A stretch of DNA of 45,669 nt, taken from the NCBI RefSeq assembly GCF_030409315.1, contig NZ_JAUFPS010000031.1:12052-57720 (forward strand). The letters are read 5' to 3'. Position numbers and translations under genes: made by a program. The stretch's first letter is position 1; each line of letters begins with the position of its first letter. Source of the DNA: Mucilaginibacter flavus. Its GTDB lineage: Bacteria; Bacteroidota; Bacteroidia; Sphingobacteriales; Sphingobacteriaceae. A model generated the notes under the pieces. It ran no database searches. It had not been told where the DNA came from and worked only from the letters and a program-made list of their open reading frames with translations. This document shows positions 17,847-27,081 of the stretch, piece by piece.

Positions 17847-18467
17847 TTAAAATCTTTCACCTTTTAATACATGCAGTAATTCCTTTTTCGATATATCAGA
17901 CAGTAATTTTTCGTCAACATGTGAAAACAACACTTTGTAAAAAGAGTCTATCACATAAGTGGCAAGCAAGGGGATATTATTTTCGATACCGCTATAGTTG
18001 TTCCAGGCAGGCATATTGCCTGCATAAATGCCGAACTTATTGGCTATAATATTAGCAGGATCAAAATAAAAATGCAGGTTAAGGCTGTAGTCCCAAATAA
18101 CTTCGGCCAGGTGGTTATCTGCGGCATCGGGAGTTACTATAAGCAATTGACCGCCCAGGATATCTATCTCCTGCTGAAGTTCGTTAAGCTGCCTGAGATA
18201 TTTAAGACCATATGTTCCCCATGCCTTACTGTAAAAGCTGATAACAAGCAGGCCTTGTGACAGCTTTCTGATAAGTACCGAACTTTGGCTATGCGCGTTT
18301 TCGGGCCTCAGATGCCTGTTTAAATTTTCGGGCTTAAAGTCCAGTCTTTGTATCTTATTGCCTGTAGTTACAGGTTTTAAAACGGGTTGTTTCCTCCGTG
18401 GTGCTTCCAATTCCGCAACAATTTCAATATTATTGAATCCCGGATACTTTTGGTAAGTTGTGTACAT
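17847..18467 (-). CDS. Peroxiredoxin-fold (AhpC/TSA-like) protein lacking the usual active-site cysteine
   Basis: A 206-residue protein without signal peptide. Residues about 75-200 follow the redoxin pattern: VLIRKLSQGLLVISFYSKAWGTYG...LNELQQEIDILGGQLLIVTPD, then YFDPANIIANKFGIY and the late-strand LATYVIDSFYKVLFSHVD. Where redoxins have P-x3-T-x2-C, this one reads SKAWGTYG with no cysteine, and I see no CXXC. It therefore probably lacks peroxidase activity, or acts by an unusual mechanism. A plausible Bacteroidota -7 box (TATATTTG, minus strand, 18519-18526) lies upstream. Confidence 0.6.
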   Translation of the reverse strand: MYTTYQKYPGFNNIEIVAELEAPRRKQPVLKPVTTGNKIQRLDFKPENLNRHLRPENAHSQSSVLIRKLSQGLLVISFYSKAWGTYGLKYLRQLNELQQEIDILGGQLLIVTPDAADNHLAEVIWDYSLNLHFYFDPANIIANKFGIYAGNMPAWNNYSGIENNIPLLATYVIDSFYKVLFSHVDEKLLSDISKKELLHVLKGERF

Positions 18468-18518
18468 AGTTAAAACCTTGCCGGCGTTATTAATTCAAAC
18501 GATTTATAGTAACCGGTG

Positions 18519-18526
18519 CAAATATA
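18519..18526 (-). promoter_or_regulatory. Candidate Bacteroidota -7 promoter box
   Basis: TATATTTG on the minus strand fits the Bacteroidota consensus TA-N2-TTTG, about 50 bases upstream of the redoxin-like gene start. I do not see a clear -33 TTTG at the expected spacing, so this is weak. Confidence 0.3.
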
Positions 18527-18764
18527 AATATACTCTACTATTTCTATAGATTTTATATAATTAATTATTGTGGCTAAGTAAAGAGCGCTAAAAAGGGTTG
18601 CAGCCTGATGTTTTGCTTCAGAAATAATTACGATGGTTGTATCAAAAAAAGCATTTTGGTGTTAATGCCGGTTTGTATTTTTGAAACCTTAGGAACTAAT
18701 AGCTAATCAATTAACAACCTTGAAAGTGATTTAGCTGCATCCAACGCAGGAGCCAAACCTCAAC

Positions 18765-18800
18765 AAAAAAGCCCGATATTTTCATACCTGGCTTCTTTTT
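18765..18800 (-). terminator. Hairpin downstream of the BNR-repeat gene
   Basis: AAGCC (18769-18773) pairs with GGCTT (18790-18794), with A-runs on one side and T-runs on the other, just after the stop of the 18842-19954 gene. The loop CGATATTTTCATA is also found in the hairpin at 20668-20699, so the two may share an origin. The rest of 18468-18764 shows no gene. Confidence 0.6.
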
Positions 18801-18841
18801 CACATCGCTTTTATAAATAGTTTTAAAGGGTTTTGAATTTT

Positions 18842-19954
18842 TTAGCATCCTTTGTTTGGCATGATATAAATTACGTTGCCCGAAACAGATAAATTGAAGC
18901 CCTTATTTTCTACAGAAGGAAGTGTGAGGTGTTGCCATGTTTTGCCCATGTCTGATGATCGGAATATACCATCTGAACAACCACATATTAAATATTTACC
19001 CACTTGTTTGACTGATGAAATGTTTGATGAATATTGACGTAGGCCTAATAGTTTGAGTAATGAACTGTTCCAGGAAGGTTGAAGGCCTTCTCCTATATCA
19101 TTCCAGGTTTTTCCGCTATCCAGCGAAGTGTATATGGTGTTGGTTTGAGTTATGGCGTTATAGGCTACAGCGGCAAATCCTCCATCAATACGTTCCACTG
19201 CGATACCTTCCCCGGCTTCACCAATCACACGGCCCCAGGTTTCGCCATCATCGTTAGATCTTAGTATTCCCAATGTACTTGCAGCCAGGAGTACACCATT
19301 TGATTCTGTCATTTTCATTACCCAACCTCCAACATGTACATATTTCCAGGTTTTTCCACTATTGCTGGATTTAAAAAGGGCGTTGTTAGAGCCGATGAAA
19401 ACTGTACCCTTTGTAGTTTCAAAAACGCTGCATACCTGTCTCTCTTTATAATTCTTGTACATCCAATCCATCGTTTTGTTAATACGTACGGCTTGTTCCT
19501 GAAAATTGGTGTACATGGGCGACCAATCACCTTTGTTGTTTGATTTTTTTAAGAATTGCCCTCTGAAACTATACGCAAATATTCCGTTGTTGCCCGGGGC
19601 AATTTCGCGCTGGTCACCAGGAAAGACCTCTTTTGTCCAAAAAGAGGTTGTGGCGTTTAGTTCGCTGTGATAAACCGCATTGCCGGTACGTAAATAGAGC
19701 CCACTGTCATTTGCAAGCAAACCGTGACTCCACACACCCACTTTCTGCAAATTTTCGGGCAGCCCTTTGCTAATGTTCTGCCATGTTTCTCCGCCATCAA
19801 TAGATCTGAAAACGATGTTCAGAGGCGCTGATTTGATATCTTCTTTTGTTTTATTCGCTGTCTTTTTTTCTTTTAGTGCGAAAGAGTTTAGCATAAATAC
19901 TGCCAGGAATGTAGCCGGAACGAATACAAATAATTTTTTCATTTTATTTTCCAT
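18842..19954 (-). CDS. Secreted BNR/sialidase-repeat (beta-propeller) protein
   Basis: A 370-residue exported protein: a signal sequence (KKLFVFVPATFLAVFMLNSFA) is followed by repeated Asp-box motifs S-x-D-x-G-x-T-W. Examples are SIDGGETWQNI, SSNSGKTWKYV, SNDDGETWGRV, SLDSGKTWNDI and SSDMGKTWQHL. This is the BNR beta-propeller found in sialidases, Vps10 domains and Ycf48-like assembly factors. No sialidase catalytic residues (FRIP motif) are visible, so a binding or structural role is more likely. The ATG at 19942 is an alternative start. Confidence 0.85.
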   Translation of the reverse strand: MENKMKKLFVFVPATFLAVFMLNSFALKEKKTANKTKEDIKSAPLNIVFRSIDGGETWQNISKGLPENLQKVGVWSHGLLANDSGLYLRTGNAVYHSELNATTSFWTKEVFPGDQREIAPGNNGIFAYSFRGQFLKKSNNKGDWSPMYTNFQEQAVRINKTMDWMYKNYKERQVCSVFETTKGTVFIGSNNALFKSSNSGKTWKYVHVGGWVMKMTESNGVLLAASTLGILRSNDDGETWGRVIGEAGEGIAVERIDGGFAAVAYNAITQTNTIYTSLDSGKTWNDIGEGLQPSWNSSLLKLLGLRQYSSNISSVKQVGKYLICGCSDGIFRSSDMGKTWQHLTLPSVENKGFNLSVSGNVIYIMPNKGC

Positions 19955-20153
19955 ACCCTAAAATTTGATATGGCAAACCTACCTGTATATGTTTCTGTAT
20001 GAAGAATTTGTATTGTAAATTAAAATGTAAATTTTGTAAATAGATGGTAAAATGGATACTTGGTGACTGATTTCGTATGATTTAATTGCACAGCTGGGAA
20101 CTATCGTTGTATTTACATCTAAAATTGGGAGATGGTAAAAAGAGGCGTTAAAA

Positions 20154-20185
20154 ATAAAAAGCCGGTCAAATGACTGGCTTTTTAT
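20154..20185 (-). terminator. Strong hairpin downstream of the NTF2-like gene
   Basis: ATAAAAAGCC (20154-20163) and GGCTTTTTAT (20176-20185) are exact complements, with inner pairing GTC/GAC. It lies just past the stop at 20216 on the minus strand, with the expected U-run. Confidence 0.7.
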
Positions 20186-20215
20186 TTGACCGATAGTCAC
20201 ATATGTATACGATAG

Positions 20216-20605
20216 TTAATCTATCTGCACATAAACCTCATGCCAGAGCGCTACCTTGTCAAAAGCATCGAATTTAATTAACAGCATGGCTGTGTAATTT
20301 TCAGCTGTATTATCGCATTTAGAGATTTTGACTTGCATTGAGAAAACTACCGACTCTTCGTCAGCTATCGCATGCATTACCTGATATTGGATGGACGACA
20401 TTGAGCTTTTCATGCCATCCAGGAATTCTTTATAGGTTTTGCGGTTGGCCTCGTAACGTCGCCCGTTTGGCTCAACAACGAATTGATCCGCGAAACATTC
20501 TCCTATAAGAGCTTCAGTTAGTGTAGCGTTTTTATTCAAATATTTCTCATTTCATGAGAGAACGGCTTGTGCGAGTTGCAGATTTCGATCTTTTTTGGTT
20601 TGCAT
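20216..20605 (-). pseudogene. SnoaL/NTF2-like protein with an in-frame stop codon
   Basis: The reading frame from the ATG at 20605 begins MQTKKDRNLQLAQAVLS, meets TGA at 20554-20552 (codon 18), then continues NEKYLNKNATLTEALIGECFADQFVVEPNG... to the stop at 20216. A typical SnoaL-like/NTF2 protein of ~130 residues would span the whole frame, so I call a nonsense mutation. The alternative is a shorter 107-residue protein from the TTG at 20539, which would miss the first helix. The remainder, with QFVVEPNGRRYEANRKTYKEFLDGM and a C-terminal LWHEVYVQ, has the cone-fold pattern. Function unknown. Confidence 0.6.
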
Positions 20606-20667
20606 ATTTTCAGTTTTAGGTTGTTTAAATTTCGCCGGCGGCCCGGAGTGGAAGCCACGCCCCAACA

Positions 20668-20699
20668 AAAAGGCCCGATATTTTCATATCAGGCCTTTT
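20668..20699. terminator. Hairpin next to the tRNA remnant
   Basis: AAAAGGCC (20668-20675) pairs with GGCCTTTT (20692-20699) and inside them GATAT pairs with ATATC. It can terminate minus-strand transcripts coming from the tRNA-like remnant at 20714-20740. Confidence 0.6.
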
Positions 20700-20713
20700 G
20701 TCGATTCTAAAGA

Positions 20714-20740
20714 TGTACTCAGAGCGGGAATCGAACCTGT
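20714..20740 (-). other. tRNA 3'-end remnant (T-loop and acceptor), possible attachment site
   Basis: The minus strand reads ACAGGTTCGATTCCCGC followed by TCTGAGTAC. GGTTCGATTCC is a canonical T-loop core, and CCCGC is a proper 3' T-stem, but the 5' T-stem (ACAGG) does not pair with it and no anticodon arm lies upstream. This is how a tRNA 3' end looks when duplicated or cut by tRNA-targeting integration. No integrase gene is present in the window. The remaining gap 20741-21107 shows no gene. Confidence 0.45.
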
Positions 20741-21107
20741 ATTGTAAGTCCTTAAATTATAATGAGTTATAAATTGTTAATAGATTATTCAACGATTTGT
20801 ACAAAAGTATAATTGCCTTAAAAATCGTTACGCCACAAATGTACAAAATTAATGTTAGAAAAGATCGACCGGAATTTTACTTTAAATATTGATATTATCG
20901 CTGCACCGTATTAAAGAGGATCAACCTTACGGCTGTCTGCTTTTGCCTAATTTATAGAGATGATTTGCTAACGTATTTTATAGCTTTTGCGATACGATAT
21001 GTATTGTCTTAAGTGGAGATGGAGGAAATTATTCGATTGATGGTTCTATAATCATTGTCCTTAATCAATCGTAACGAGCTACGCGTTGATTTGTTTTGAT
21101 ACTATTT

Positions 21108-22118
21108 TTAGATTAAATGTCTTTTAAACTTTAAAATCAAATCTTCTGGATTAAATGGCTTTACTATGCAATCTTGCATTCCTGCGGCTAAGGCTTTTGC
21201 TCGCACATCGCTGGTTGCAGATGCGGTTAAAGCCATAATAGGAGTGTTCATGTCAAATTCTCTTATTTTTTCTGTTGCAGTAAAACCGTCCATTACAGGC
21301 ATTTGTAGATCCATCAATACCAAATCATACTTGGTTTGCCGCATCATTTTGATGGCAATTTCGCCGTTATCGGCAACGGCTACGTTTGCATGCCAACCTT
21401 CCAGTAATTGATTGACGTATAGGACATTAAACAGTGTATCTTCAACAAGTAATATTTTTTTATTTTTAAGGTTGAAATCGGTGATGTCGTTCTCCAATTG
21501 ATTGATTCTGTTTGCATCAACTGTTTTTAGTTCAATAGTAAAATAAAACCTCGACCCTTTTGCTAATTCTGAAGTTACCAGTACATCCGTGTTAAATAGC
21601 CCTAAAATGCGGCGCGTTATTGCCAGGCCGAGCCCTGTCCCACCGTACTGACGGGTAATTGAGGTAGAGGCTTGCATAAAAGGGATAAAGATGTTTTCTA
21701 AATTTTCTTTGGCTATACCCACGCCCGTATCGTGAACGGCTATTTCGAGCACCGTCGAATCGGTTTTCAGTTTTTGTAAATCAACACGAATGGATATGAA
21801 GCCTTTGTAGGTAAATTTAATAGCATTTGAAATAAGGTTATTCAATACCTGGCCAATCCTTAATGAATCACCCTCAAAATAATCGGGAAGGCGGTCGTCC
21901 AGAATTAACGACATCCGGTTTTCTCTTTCATTTGCACTGTTTGTGTTGGCGGTAACAATATCTTTGATCAGTTTCTTCAAATTGAACGGAGCTATATCAA
22001 GATCAAGTTTACCGGCTTCTATTTTATTAAAATCAAGTATATCGTTGATGAGCACCAATAAATTATTTGATGATGTCTTTAATGTTTTAAGATTCTCTTT
22101 CTGATCAGATCTTGAGGG
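21108..22118 (-). pseudogene. Hybrid histidine kinase, 5'-truncated remnant (HATPase + receiver)
   Basis: Only the 3' part of a hybrid sensor kinase is left. It enters in the middle of the dimerisation helix (SRSDQKENLKTLKTSSNNLLVLINDILDFNKIEAGK); the H-box with the phosphorylated His is missing. The ATPase domain is complete: N-box NNLISNAIKFT, G1 HDTGVGIAKE, G2 YGGTGLGLAI. It is followed by a receiver (KILLVEDTLFNVLYVNQLL, phospho-Asp in VLMDLQMPVMDG, Lys in CIVKPF). The open frame runs on upstream to 22202, but those residues are lruC sequence read out of frame. The junction lies near 22112-22118. Confidence 0.8.
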
Positions 22119-22997
22119 AAGCATTAGGGAAAATATAAGTGACATTTTTAATATCTGTTGCAGTTTGTGGCGGGGTACCGGTAGGGTAAGTATAATAGCC
22201 AAGTGAATTTAAATATCCGGCCCCTTCGCTTACAAAAGTGATCCATACATCGGCGGTTTGGGTGATGTTCAAGTCGGCGGTTGCTGATGATTGAAGGTGC
22301 TGTGGATGTAATTTTCTTACATCTATAGTTTCGGGTAGTGAGGTATTTATAAATGAAAGTAAATTGGCAGTAATAACATCCGGAACAGTCTCAAGGTATT
22401 TAGGCACCCCTGGCTATCATATAGTCCCATATAGGAGTAGGTGGCATTATCGCTAAAAGTTGCAAGTGAATTAAATGACATCATCTTTTTTATTGATGAG
22501 GGAATTGCATTAGTTTCAATGATGTTACCGCTAAAACCCGCGGAACCGCCTATTGTACCAGTAACAGCGTTGTTGGATATTACAGCTCTGGAATTGCGCA
22601 TTAAGCCCGTATACTTTGCATCGATAATTAATGTATCGATAAATGAAGGCAAGTTTACAACAGATTGTACCATACCCCTCGAATCACTCATGGCAGTTAA
22701 AACCGGCGATGTTGTGGTTGGGTCGCCGGCATATATGTCTACGGGTACGCCGGCAATAGGCTCATTGTTATTTGATGCCAGATTTATGTTTAAGCTAACT
22801 GCCCTTGTTGTGGCAAAATCAAAATTTCCGGGCGCTATTACGCTGTCAACTGCAATGGGAGGTATTGAAACCTGCGAGTTTACATTGGCCGGATCCTTTT
22901 TACAGGATAACAAGCAAGAAATTAACCAGATAATTACGAACGTAATGATAAGTTCGATATGGTCGCGTTGGGATTTGTGGGTATTTAACGTCAGCAT
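22105..22997 (-). pseudogene. LruC-domain lipoprotein, frameshifted and 3'-truncated
   Basis: The first part (22997 down to about 22407) has a lipoprotein signal ending LLSC (Cys32), a carboxypeptidase-regulatory-like stretch (VPVDIYAGDPTTT..., SDSRGMVQSVVNLPS) and the start of the LruC region (NATYSYMGLYDSQG). In another frame, from 22407, the text continues VPKYLETVPDVITANLLSFINTSLPE...WITFVSEGAGYLNSLGYYTYPTGTPP...IFPNASL, the classic LruC core. One missing G in the run at plus positions 22407-22410 explains the shift. The gene then stops abruptly and runs into the kinase remnant, so it is a dead fragment. Confidence 0.8.
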
Positions 22998-23156
22998 GTT
23001 TTTTGTTTTTAAACATGATGCAATGGATATGCCTTTTTTTAATTTATTGTAAATGAGTTTATTATGTATTTTAAGATTTCCATTTTTGGGAATTTTACTC
23101 CTGTGCGGAATGTTTTGTGATATTTAAGATCTCGTATTAATCTTACATTTGGGCCT

Positions 23157-23918
23157 TTAAAACCTGCGGCCGATAATAATTTTGATAATTTCCCTGTCGG
23201 CTTTTTGGGTGAAACCGTAGCCCAAGCCTCCGTTAAATTCCCAGGCCGGGTTAAAGTTAAGGTCGGTGGCTAAAAACAGCTGATGATCCTGCTGGCGAAA
23301 GGCGTCATAATGAAAGAAAGGGCCGGTGGTGCCATAGTACTCCAATCCAAGGGCTACAACTTTGGTTACATCGTAGCTGCCTTTAATATTGGGTGAAAAG
23401 GTGAACCCTCGGTTTTCGTCAGGGCCTTTAAAGCTTTTTTCTAACGTTGGATTGAGCGATATGTATAATTTGTTCCACTTTTTATCAACAATGGGCCTTA
23501 TTTCAAGCGTACTTGTGTTTGCCGAAAACGCGCTTTTTTGGAAGCCAAATTCGGTTGAAATACTTACGCCCACGGGCCATTTCCAGCTTTCGGGCGCGGC
23601 AACCCTCGGGCGGATGTGCGAGCCGACATACGCCGTGCGGCCGGCATCGCCAATGGAGTTAAAAAAGTAAAACCCGGTTTCAAACCAGGGCGTCCACCCA
23701 TGCGTTATTTCGATGGTTTCATGCACAACATGATTGGTTGGCAATTCGCCGTTAACTGATGAGGTGCTGCCCTTTACCGTATAGTTGCTGTGCAATTCAA
23801 ACATTGTTTTACCTTGCTCAACGGTTTCTGAACCGTATACCTGTATCTCATAATTATCCTGGGCTTTCAGTTGTGTAATGGCGGCTAATAATAAAAACGT
23901 AAAGAGCAATTTTTTCAT
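23157..23918 (-). CDS. Predicted outer-membrane beta-barrel protein
   Basis: A 253-residue exported protein from the ATG at 23918 (signal KKLLFTFLLLAAITQLKA, then QDNYEIQVYGSE). The frame is open to 23969, but that would add 17 residues in front of a complete signal peptide. The mature sequence has alternating amphipathic strands with many aromatic ends (GWTPWFETGFYFFNS, YISLNPTLEKSF, NFNPAWEFNGGLGYGF) and ends in a C-terminal Phe (IGRRF), typical of OM barrels. I recognise no named family. It precedes the two-component system on the same strand only in gene order; a 150-base gap separates them. Confidence 0.7.
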   Translation of the reverse strand: MKKLLFTFLLLAAITQLKAQDNYEIQVYGSETVEQGKTMFELHSNYTVKGSTSSVNGELPTNHVVHETIEITHGWTPWFETGFYFFNSIGDAGRTAYVGSHIRPRVAAPESWKWPVGVSISTEFGFQKSAFSANTSTLEIRPIVDKKWNKLYISLNPTLEKSFKGPDENRGFTFSPNIKGSYDVTKVVALGLEYYGTTGPFFHYDAFRQQDHQLFLATDLNFNPAWEFNGGLGYGFTQKADREIIKIIIGRRF

Positions 23919-24069
23919 AAAGTGAGAAAAGTTTAAAAACCCGTAACTATTTGTACAGATTAGGGGCAAACTAAAATTGCTTTCTGAAGAGATTTTGAAG
24001 CTGACGCGGGCCCGAATTTAATAGTTGAAATTGTTACAGACCGCGTACTGTTTGAGGGCGAAAAGTTAT

Positions 24070-25323
24070 TTACGCCAGGCCAATTACAAAAACATGCATC
24101 AGGTTTTCATAACTGTAACTGATGGTGAAATGATAATGCATGCAAATTTTTTTTGCAAGCGAAAGACCCAGCCCCATCCCTTGCGAATCTTTTCCTTTTT
24201 GAAAGCGGGTGAAAATCTGCTGTTCAATTAAGGGTACATTGGCCCCGGTATTTTTAAAGATCAACTGCTTCTCTGAAAGCTCAATTTCAATCTTTCCGCC
24301 ATGCAGGTTATGCCTTATGGCGTTGCTGAAAAGGTTGTTAACCAAAATATCTATCAAATATTTGCTGCCGTTTATTTCTTTATGTTTTAGCCGCGTATCA
24401 CAGGTAAGCTCTTTCGCTTGCATCAGTTCCTGAAACTGTAAAGTTTTTTCAATAATATAAGCGTCCAAATTAATTTGCCCGTCATCTGTAATCAGTTTAT
24501 TTTCCAGCTTGGCTAACAAGATCAAGGATTGGTTAAGGCGGGTTGATTTATTAATAGACGAATAAATATCGGTGATTTGCGCCAGTTGGTCCGGCCCAAG
24601 GGTTTCGTCCTGGATCAGGGTATCCAGCTTGGCGGTAACAACAGCCAAAGGTGTCATCATTTCATGCGACGCGTTTTCGGTAAATTGCTTCAAACTCAAA
24701 TAATCGTTCGTCACCCGTAACGACATTTCATGAATAGCCTGGTTAAGCTCGGTAAATTCATCAACCTGGCTTGGTTGCCCGTTAAAGCTTGGCGTATCGG
24801 CTATGTTAAAATCTTTAATTTCGTGTAAGGTTCCGTAAAACGGTTTCCAAAGACCGTTTAGCAAATACCTGTTGGCGAAAAAAAGCACCAGTACAAGCGC
24901 CGAAAGTAAGACCAATGTTATAATAGTAATTACTTCAATAAGATACTTTATACCCTCGCGCGAAATGGTGATCCTTACCTTGTACCTGTTGCCCCTGAAA
25001 CTTGTTTGATCCTCAACCGCGCGACCCGATTCGGCCTTTTGTTCTTTGGGGTTAAAATAAACGGTGTCAAAAAAGCGCTTCTTAAAATAGGGGGCATGTG
25101 TGGGTATAAAAACCGCGTGGTCGCGGTCAAGATCATATTGTTGTGGGTCCTGGTTGTTTGTTCTTATATATTCTTCAGCTTCAATAAGCTGCTGTTGCAA
25201 TCCGCGGTCCAACTGCCGGTTGGCTATTAAATTTATAGTAAAAAAATAGATTACGGCACCGGTAAACAACACCGCTAAACTAATGTATATGCTTGTGCGG
25301 GTGTAATGGTCAGAAAGCTTCAT
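24070..25323 (-). CDS. Sensor histidine kinase
   Basis: A 417-residue membrane kinase, with the start taken at the ATG at 25323, which overlaps the stop of the response regulator (ATGA). Two transmembrane helices (about residues 10-30 and 130-155) flank a short periplasmic sensor domain. A linker leads to the phosphoacceptor His220 in FTENASHEMMTPLAVV. The ATPase part has N-box NLFSNAIRHN and G-box GMGLGLSLAKKI. Starting at 25377 would add 18 residues inside the upstream gene. It partners with the regulator at 25320-25997. Confidence 0.92.
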   Translation of the reverse strand: MKLSDHYTRTSIYISLAVLFTGAVIYFFTINLIANRQLDRGLQQQLIEAEEYIRTNNQDPQQYDLDRDHAVFIPTHAPYFKKRFFDTVYFNPKEQKAESGRAVEDQTSFRGNRYKVRITISREGIKYLIEVITIITLVLLSALVLVLFFANRYLLNGLWKPFYGTLHEIKDFNIADTPSFNGQPSQVDEFTELNQAIHEMSLRVTNDYLSLKQFTENASHEMMTPLAVVTAKLDTLIQDETLGPDQLAQITDIYSSINKSTRLNQSLILLAKLENKLITDDGQINLDAYIIEKTLQFQELMQAKELTCDTRLKHKEINGSKYLIDILVNNLFSNAIRHNLHGGKIEIELSEKQLIFKNTGANVPLIEQQIFTRFQKGKDSQGMGLGLSLAKKICMHYHFTISYSYENLMHVFVIGLA

Positions 25324-25997
25324 TTGGTGGCAAATTTGTATCCTACCCCGTAAATAGATTTCAGGTAATCTTCGCAACCGGCATCAAGTAATTTTTTGCG
25401 CAGGTTTTTAATATGGGTGTAAATAAAATCAAAGTTATCATGCATATCCATTTCATCGCCCCAAAGATGTTCGGCAATGGCGTTTTTAGATATAACCTTC
25501 CCTTTGTTCGAAATAAAATACAGCATCATATCATATTCCTTTTTTGTTAACACAATGGGCGTAGCATTTATCTCCACTGTCCGGCCCATAACGTCTATCG
25601 TAATTTCATTGAAAATGATTTTATGATTGCTGTTCAACGTTTTTCGCCTGTAAACGGCCATTAACCGGGCCTTTAATTCGGCCAGGTGAAATGGTTTGGT
25701 AAGGTAATCATCGGCACCAATATTAAGCCCTTTTAATTTATCATCGAGCGAGTTCCTGGCAGATATAATCAGTACAGCCTCACTTCGCAGCTCTTTTCTT
25801 AAATAATCTAAAACCGCGAAGCCATCGCCATCCGGCAAACCAATATCCAGCAAAACACAATCATACTGATACATGGATAGCTTGCCAATAGCCTGTATTA
25901 AATTGCCGCAACTTTCACAAATATTCCCATCAACATTTAAATAGGAAGTGATGTTTTCGCGCAGGGCTTGTTCGTCTTCTATTACCAATATTTTCAA
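25320..25997 (-). CDS. OmpR-family response regulator
   Basis: A 225-residue regulator. Its receiver has acidic DE at residues 8-9, phospho-Asp51 in VLLDIGLPDGD, Thr/Ser region LIISARNS and Lys in YLTKPF. The C-terminal winged helix (from about residue 128) has VLTKKEYDMMLYFISNKG, HLWGDE and YIKSIYGVGYKF-like ending. Four-base overlap with the kinase shows they are one operon. The divergent 203-base spacer to the cytochrome gene is a natural place for its binding site, though I found no clear direct repeats there. Confidence 0.93.
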   Translation of the reverse strand: MKILVIEDEQALRENITSYLNVDGNICESCGNLIQAIGKLSMYQYDCVLLDIGLPDGDGFAVLDYLRKELRSEAVLIISARNSLDDKLKGLNIGADDYLTKPFHLAELKARLMAVYRRKTLNSNHKIIFNEITIDVMGRTVEINATPIVLTKKEYDMMLYFISNKGKVISKNAIAEHLWGDEMDMHDNFDFIYTHIKNLRKKLLDAGCEDYLKSIYGVGYKFATK

Positions 25998-26200
25998 CGC
26001 GTTTTTTTAGTAAAAATAGCTGTTAAACCTGAAGCAAATCTGATCTTTTTGGCCATTTCACCACCATAAAAATGTTTGTAACTTCAGTTTTGCCTCAAAA
26101 TCAATTAATAGCTTTAGCTACCAATTAAAATACTTAGCGATATTATGGCAAATAAGCGGTATTTGTATGAGGCAATGCCGGCACTTAATTAAAACACCAT

Positions 26201-26875
26201 ATGGCAATTATAGCACCTACACGTAAAGATGTAACCCATCCTGGTCAATTAAAAAAATATTCGTGGCCGCTTAGGCTATGGCATTGGTTAAACCTGGTGG
26301 TAATTGGCGGCTCACTCATTACGGTGCTCATTAATTCGACCATAACAGACCGGCAGCCCATAAGTAAGCTGGTGCAAACCGAACTTCAAAAATCGGGTGT
26401 AACCATTACCGGTCAGGAGGCCGGCTCGGTTGCCCATAGTTTAGAGGATAATGTTTGGAACGTGCATATTTACTTTGGCTATGTTTTGGTTGCTTTGCTG
26501 CTGTTTAGGTTATTGCTGGAGTTTTTTCAGTTAGCCGATCAAAAATTTATTCGCCAGTTTAAAAGCGCTTATCACCAATATAAAATTACCAAAAAGAATC
26601 GCGAGGCGGCACAACACGAATGGGTTGTTAAATTAATTTACACGGTGTTTTACCTGTTGCTTGTTATTATGGCAGTAACGGGCTTATTCCTGGCTTTTGA
26701 AGATGCAATGGCGCCATATAAAGCCATCAGGCACAACGTTAAAGATGTACATGGTTTTTGCATGTACCTTATTATCGCCTTTATTGTGGTACACATTGCC
26801 GGCGTGCTTTTGGCCGAAAGAAAAGACACAGGCAAAGGAATTGTGTCAGATATGATAAACGGCGGCAAAAAATAG
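26201..26875 (+). CDS. Cytochrome b561-type membrane protein
   Basis: A 224-residue integral membrane protein of the cytochrome b561 / Ni,Fe-hydrogenase b-subunit type with four predicted helices. Likely heme-ligand histidines are in LRLWHWLNLVVIGG (helix 1), NVHIYFGYVLVALLLFR (helix 2), and DVHGFCMYLIIAFIVVHIAG (helix 4, two His). It would move electrons between quinol and a periplasmic partner. It is transcribed divergently from the two-component system, which may control it; no partner dehydrogenase is adjacent. Confidence 0.85.
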   Translation: MAIIAPTRKDVTHPGQLKKYSWPLRLWHWLNLVVIGGSLITVLINSTITDRQPISKLVQTELQKSGVTITGQEAGSVAHSLEDNVWNVHIYFGYVLVALLLFRLLLEFFQLADQKFIRQFKSAYHQYKITKKNREAAQHEWVVKLIYTVFYLLLVIMAVTGLFLAFEDAMAPYKAIRHNVKDVHGFCMYLIIAFIVVHIAGVLLAERKDTGKGIVSDMINGGKK

Positions 26876-26925
26876 GTGGCCAGAAAATCAGGGATTAGGC
26901 GCGGGGACGATCAAGTTGCTACAAT

Positions 26926-27041
26926 CGCTGGCGCACGCGTGTCGGGTATGCTTTTACGTCAATTAGATTTTTGAAACCCGATAATCAATCGTAGTTTGGT
27001 GTAGACTTATCAGCGGGACACACGACACGCGTGCGCCAGCG
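26926..27041 (+). repeat. MITE-like element, copy 1
   Basis: A ~116-bp element with terminal inverted repeats CGCTGGCGCACGCGT at the left and ACGCGTGCGCCAGCG at the right, around an asymmetric AT-rich centre with GATTTTTGAAACCCGATAATCAATC and TTTGGTGTAGACTTATC. Copies 2 and 3 lie at 27693-27803 and 30804-30905, all in the same orientation. It encodes nothing, so it is likely a non-autonomous element. No transposase for it was recognised here. Confidence 0.78.
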
Positions 27042-27081
27042 GGCGGGAGGACCAGGTGATATTAATAATCCATTCAAAAAA

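Noticed and set aside
19979..20200. 73-codon minus-strand frame
   Set aside because: No start context, no conserved features, and it overlaps the strong terminator at 20154-20185.
22441..23052. 203-codon plus-strand frame opposite lruC
   Set aside because: Antisense shadow of the LruC lipoprotein gene; its composition mirrors that gene.
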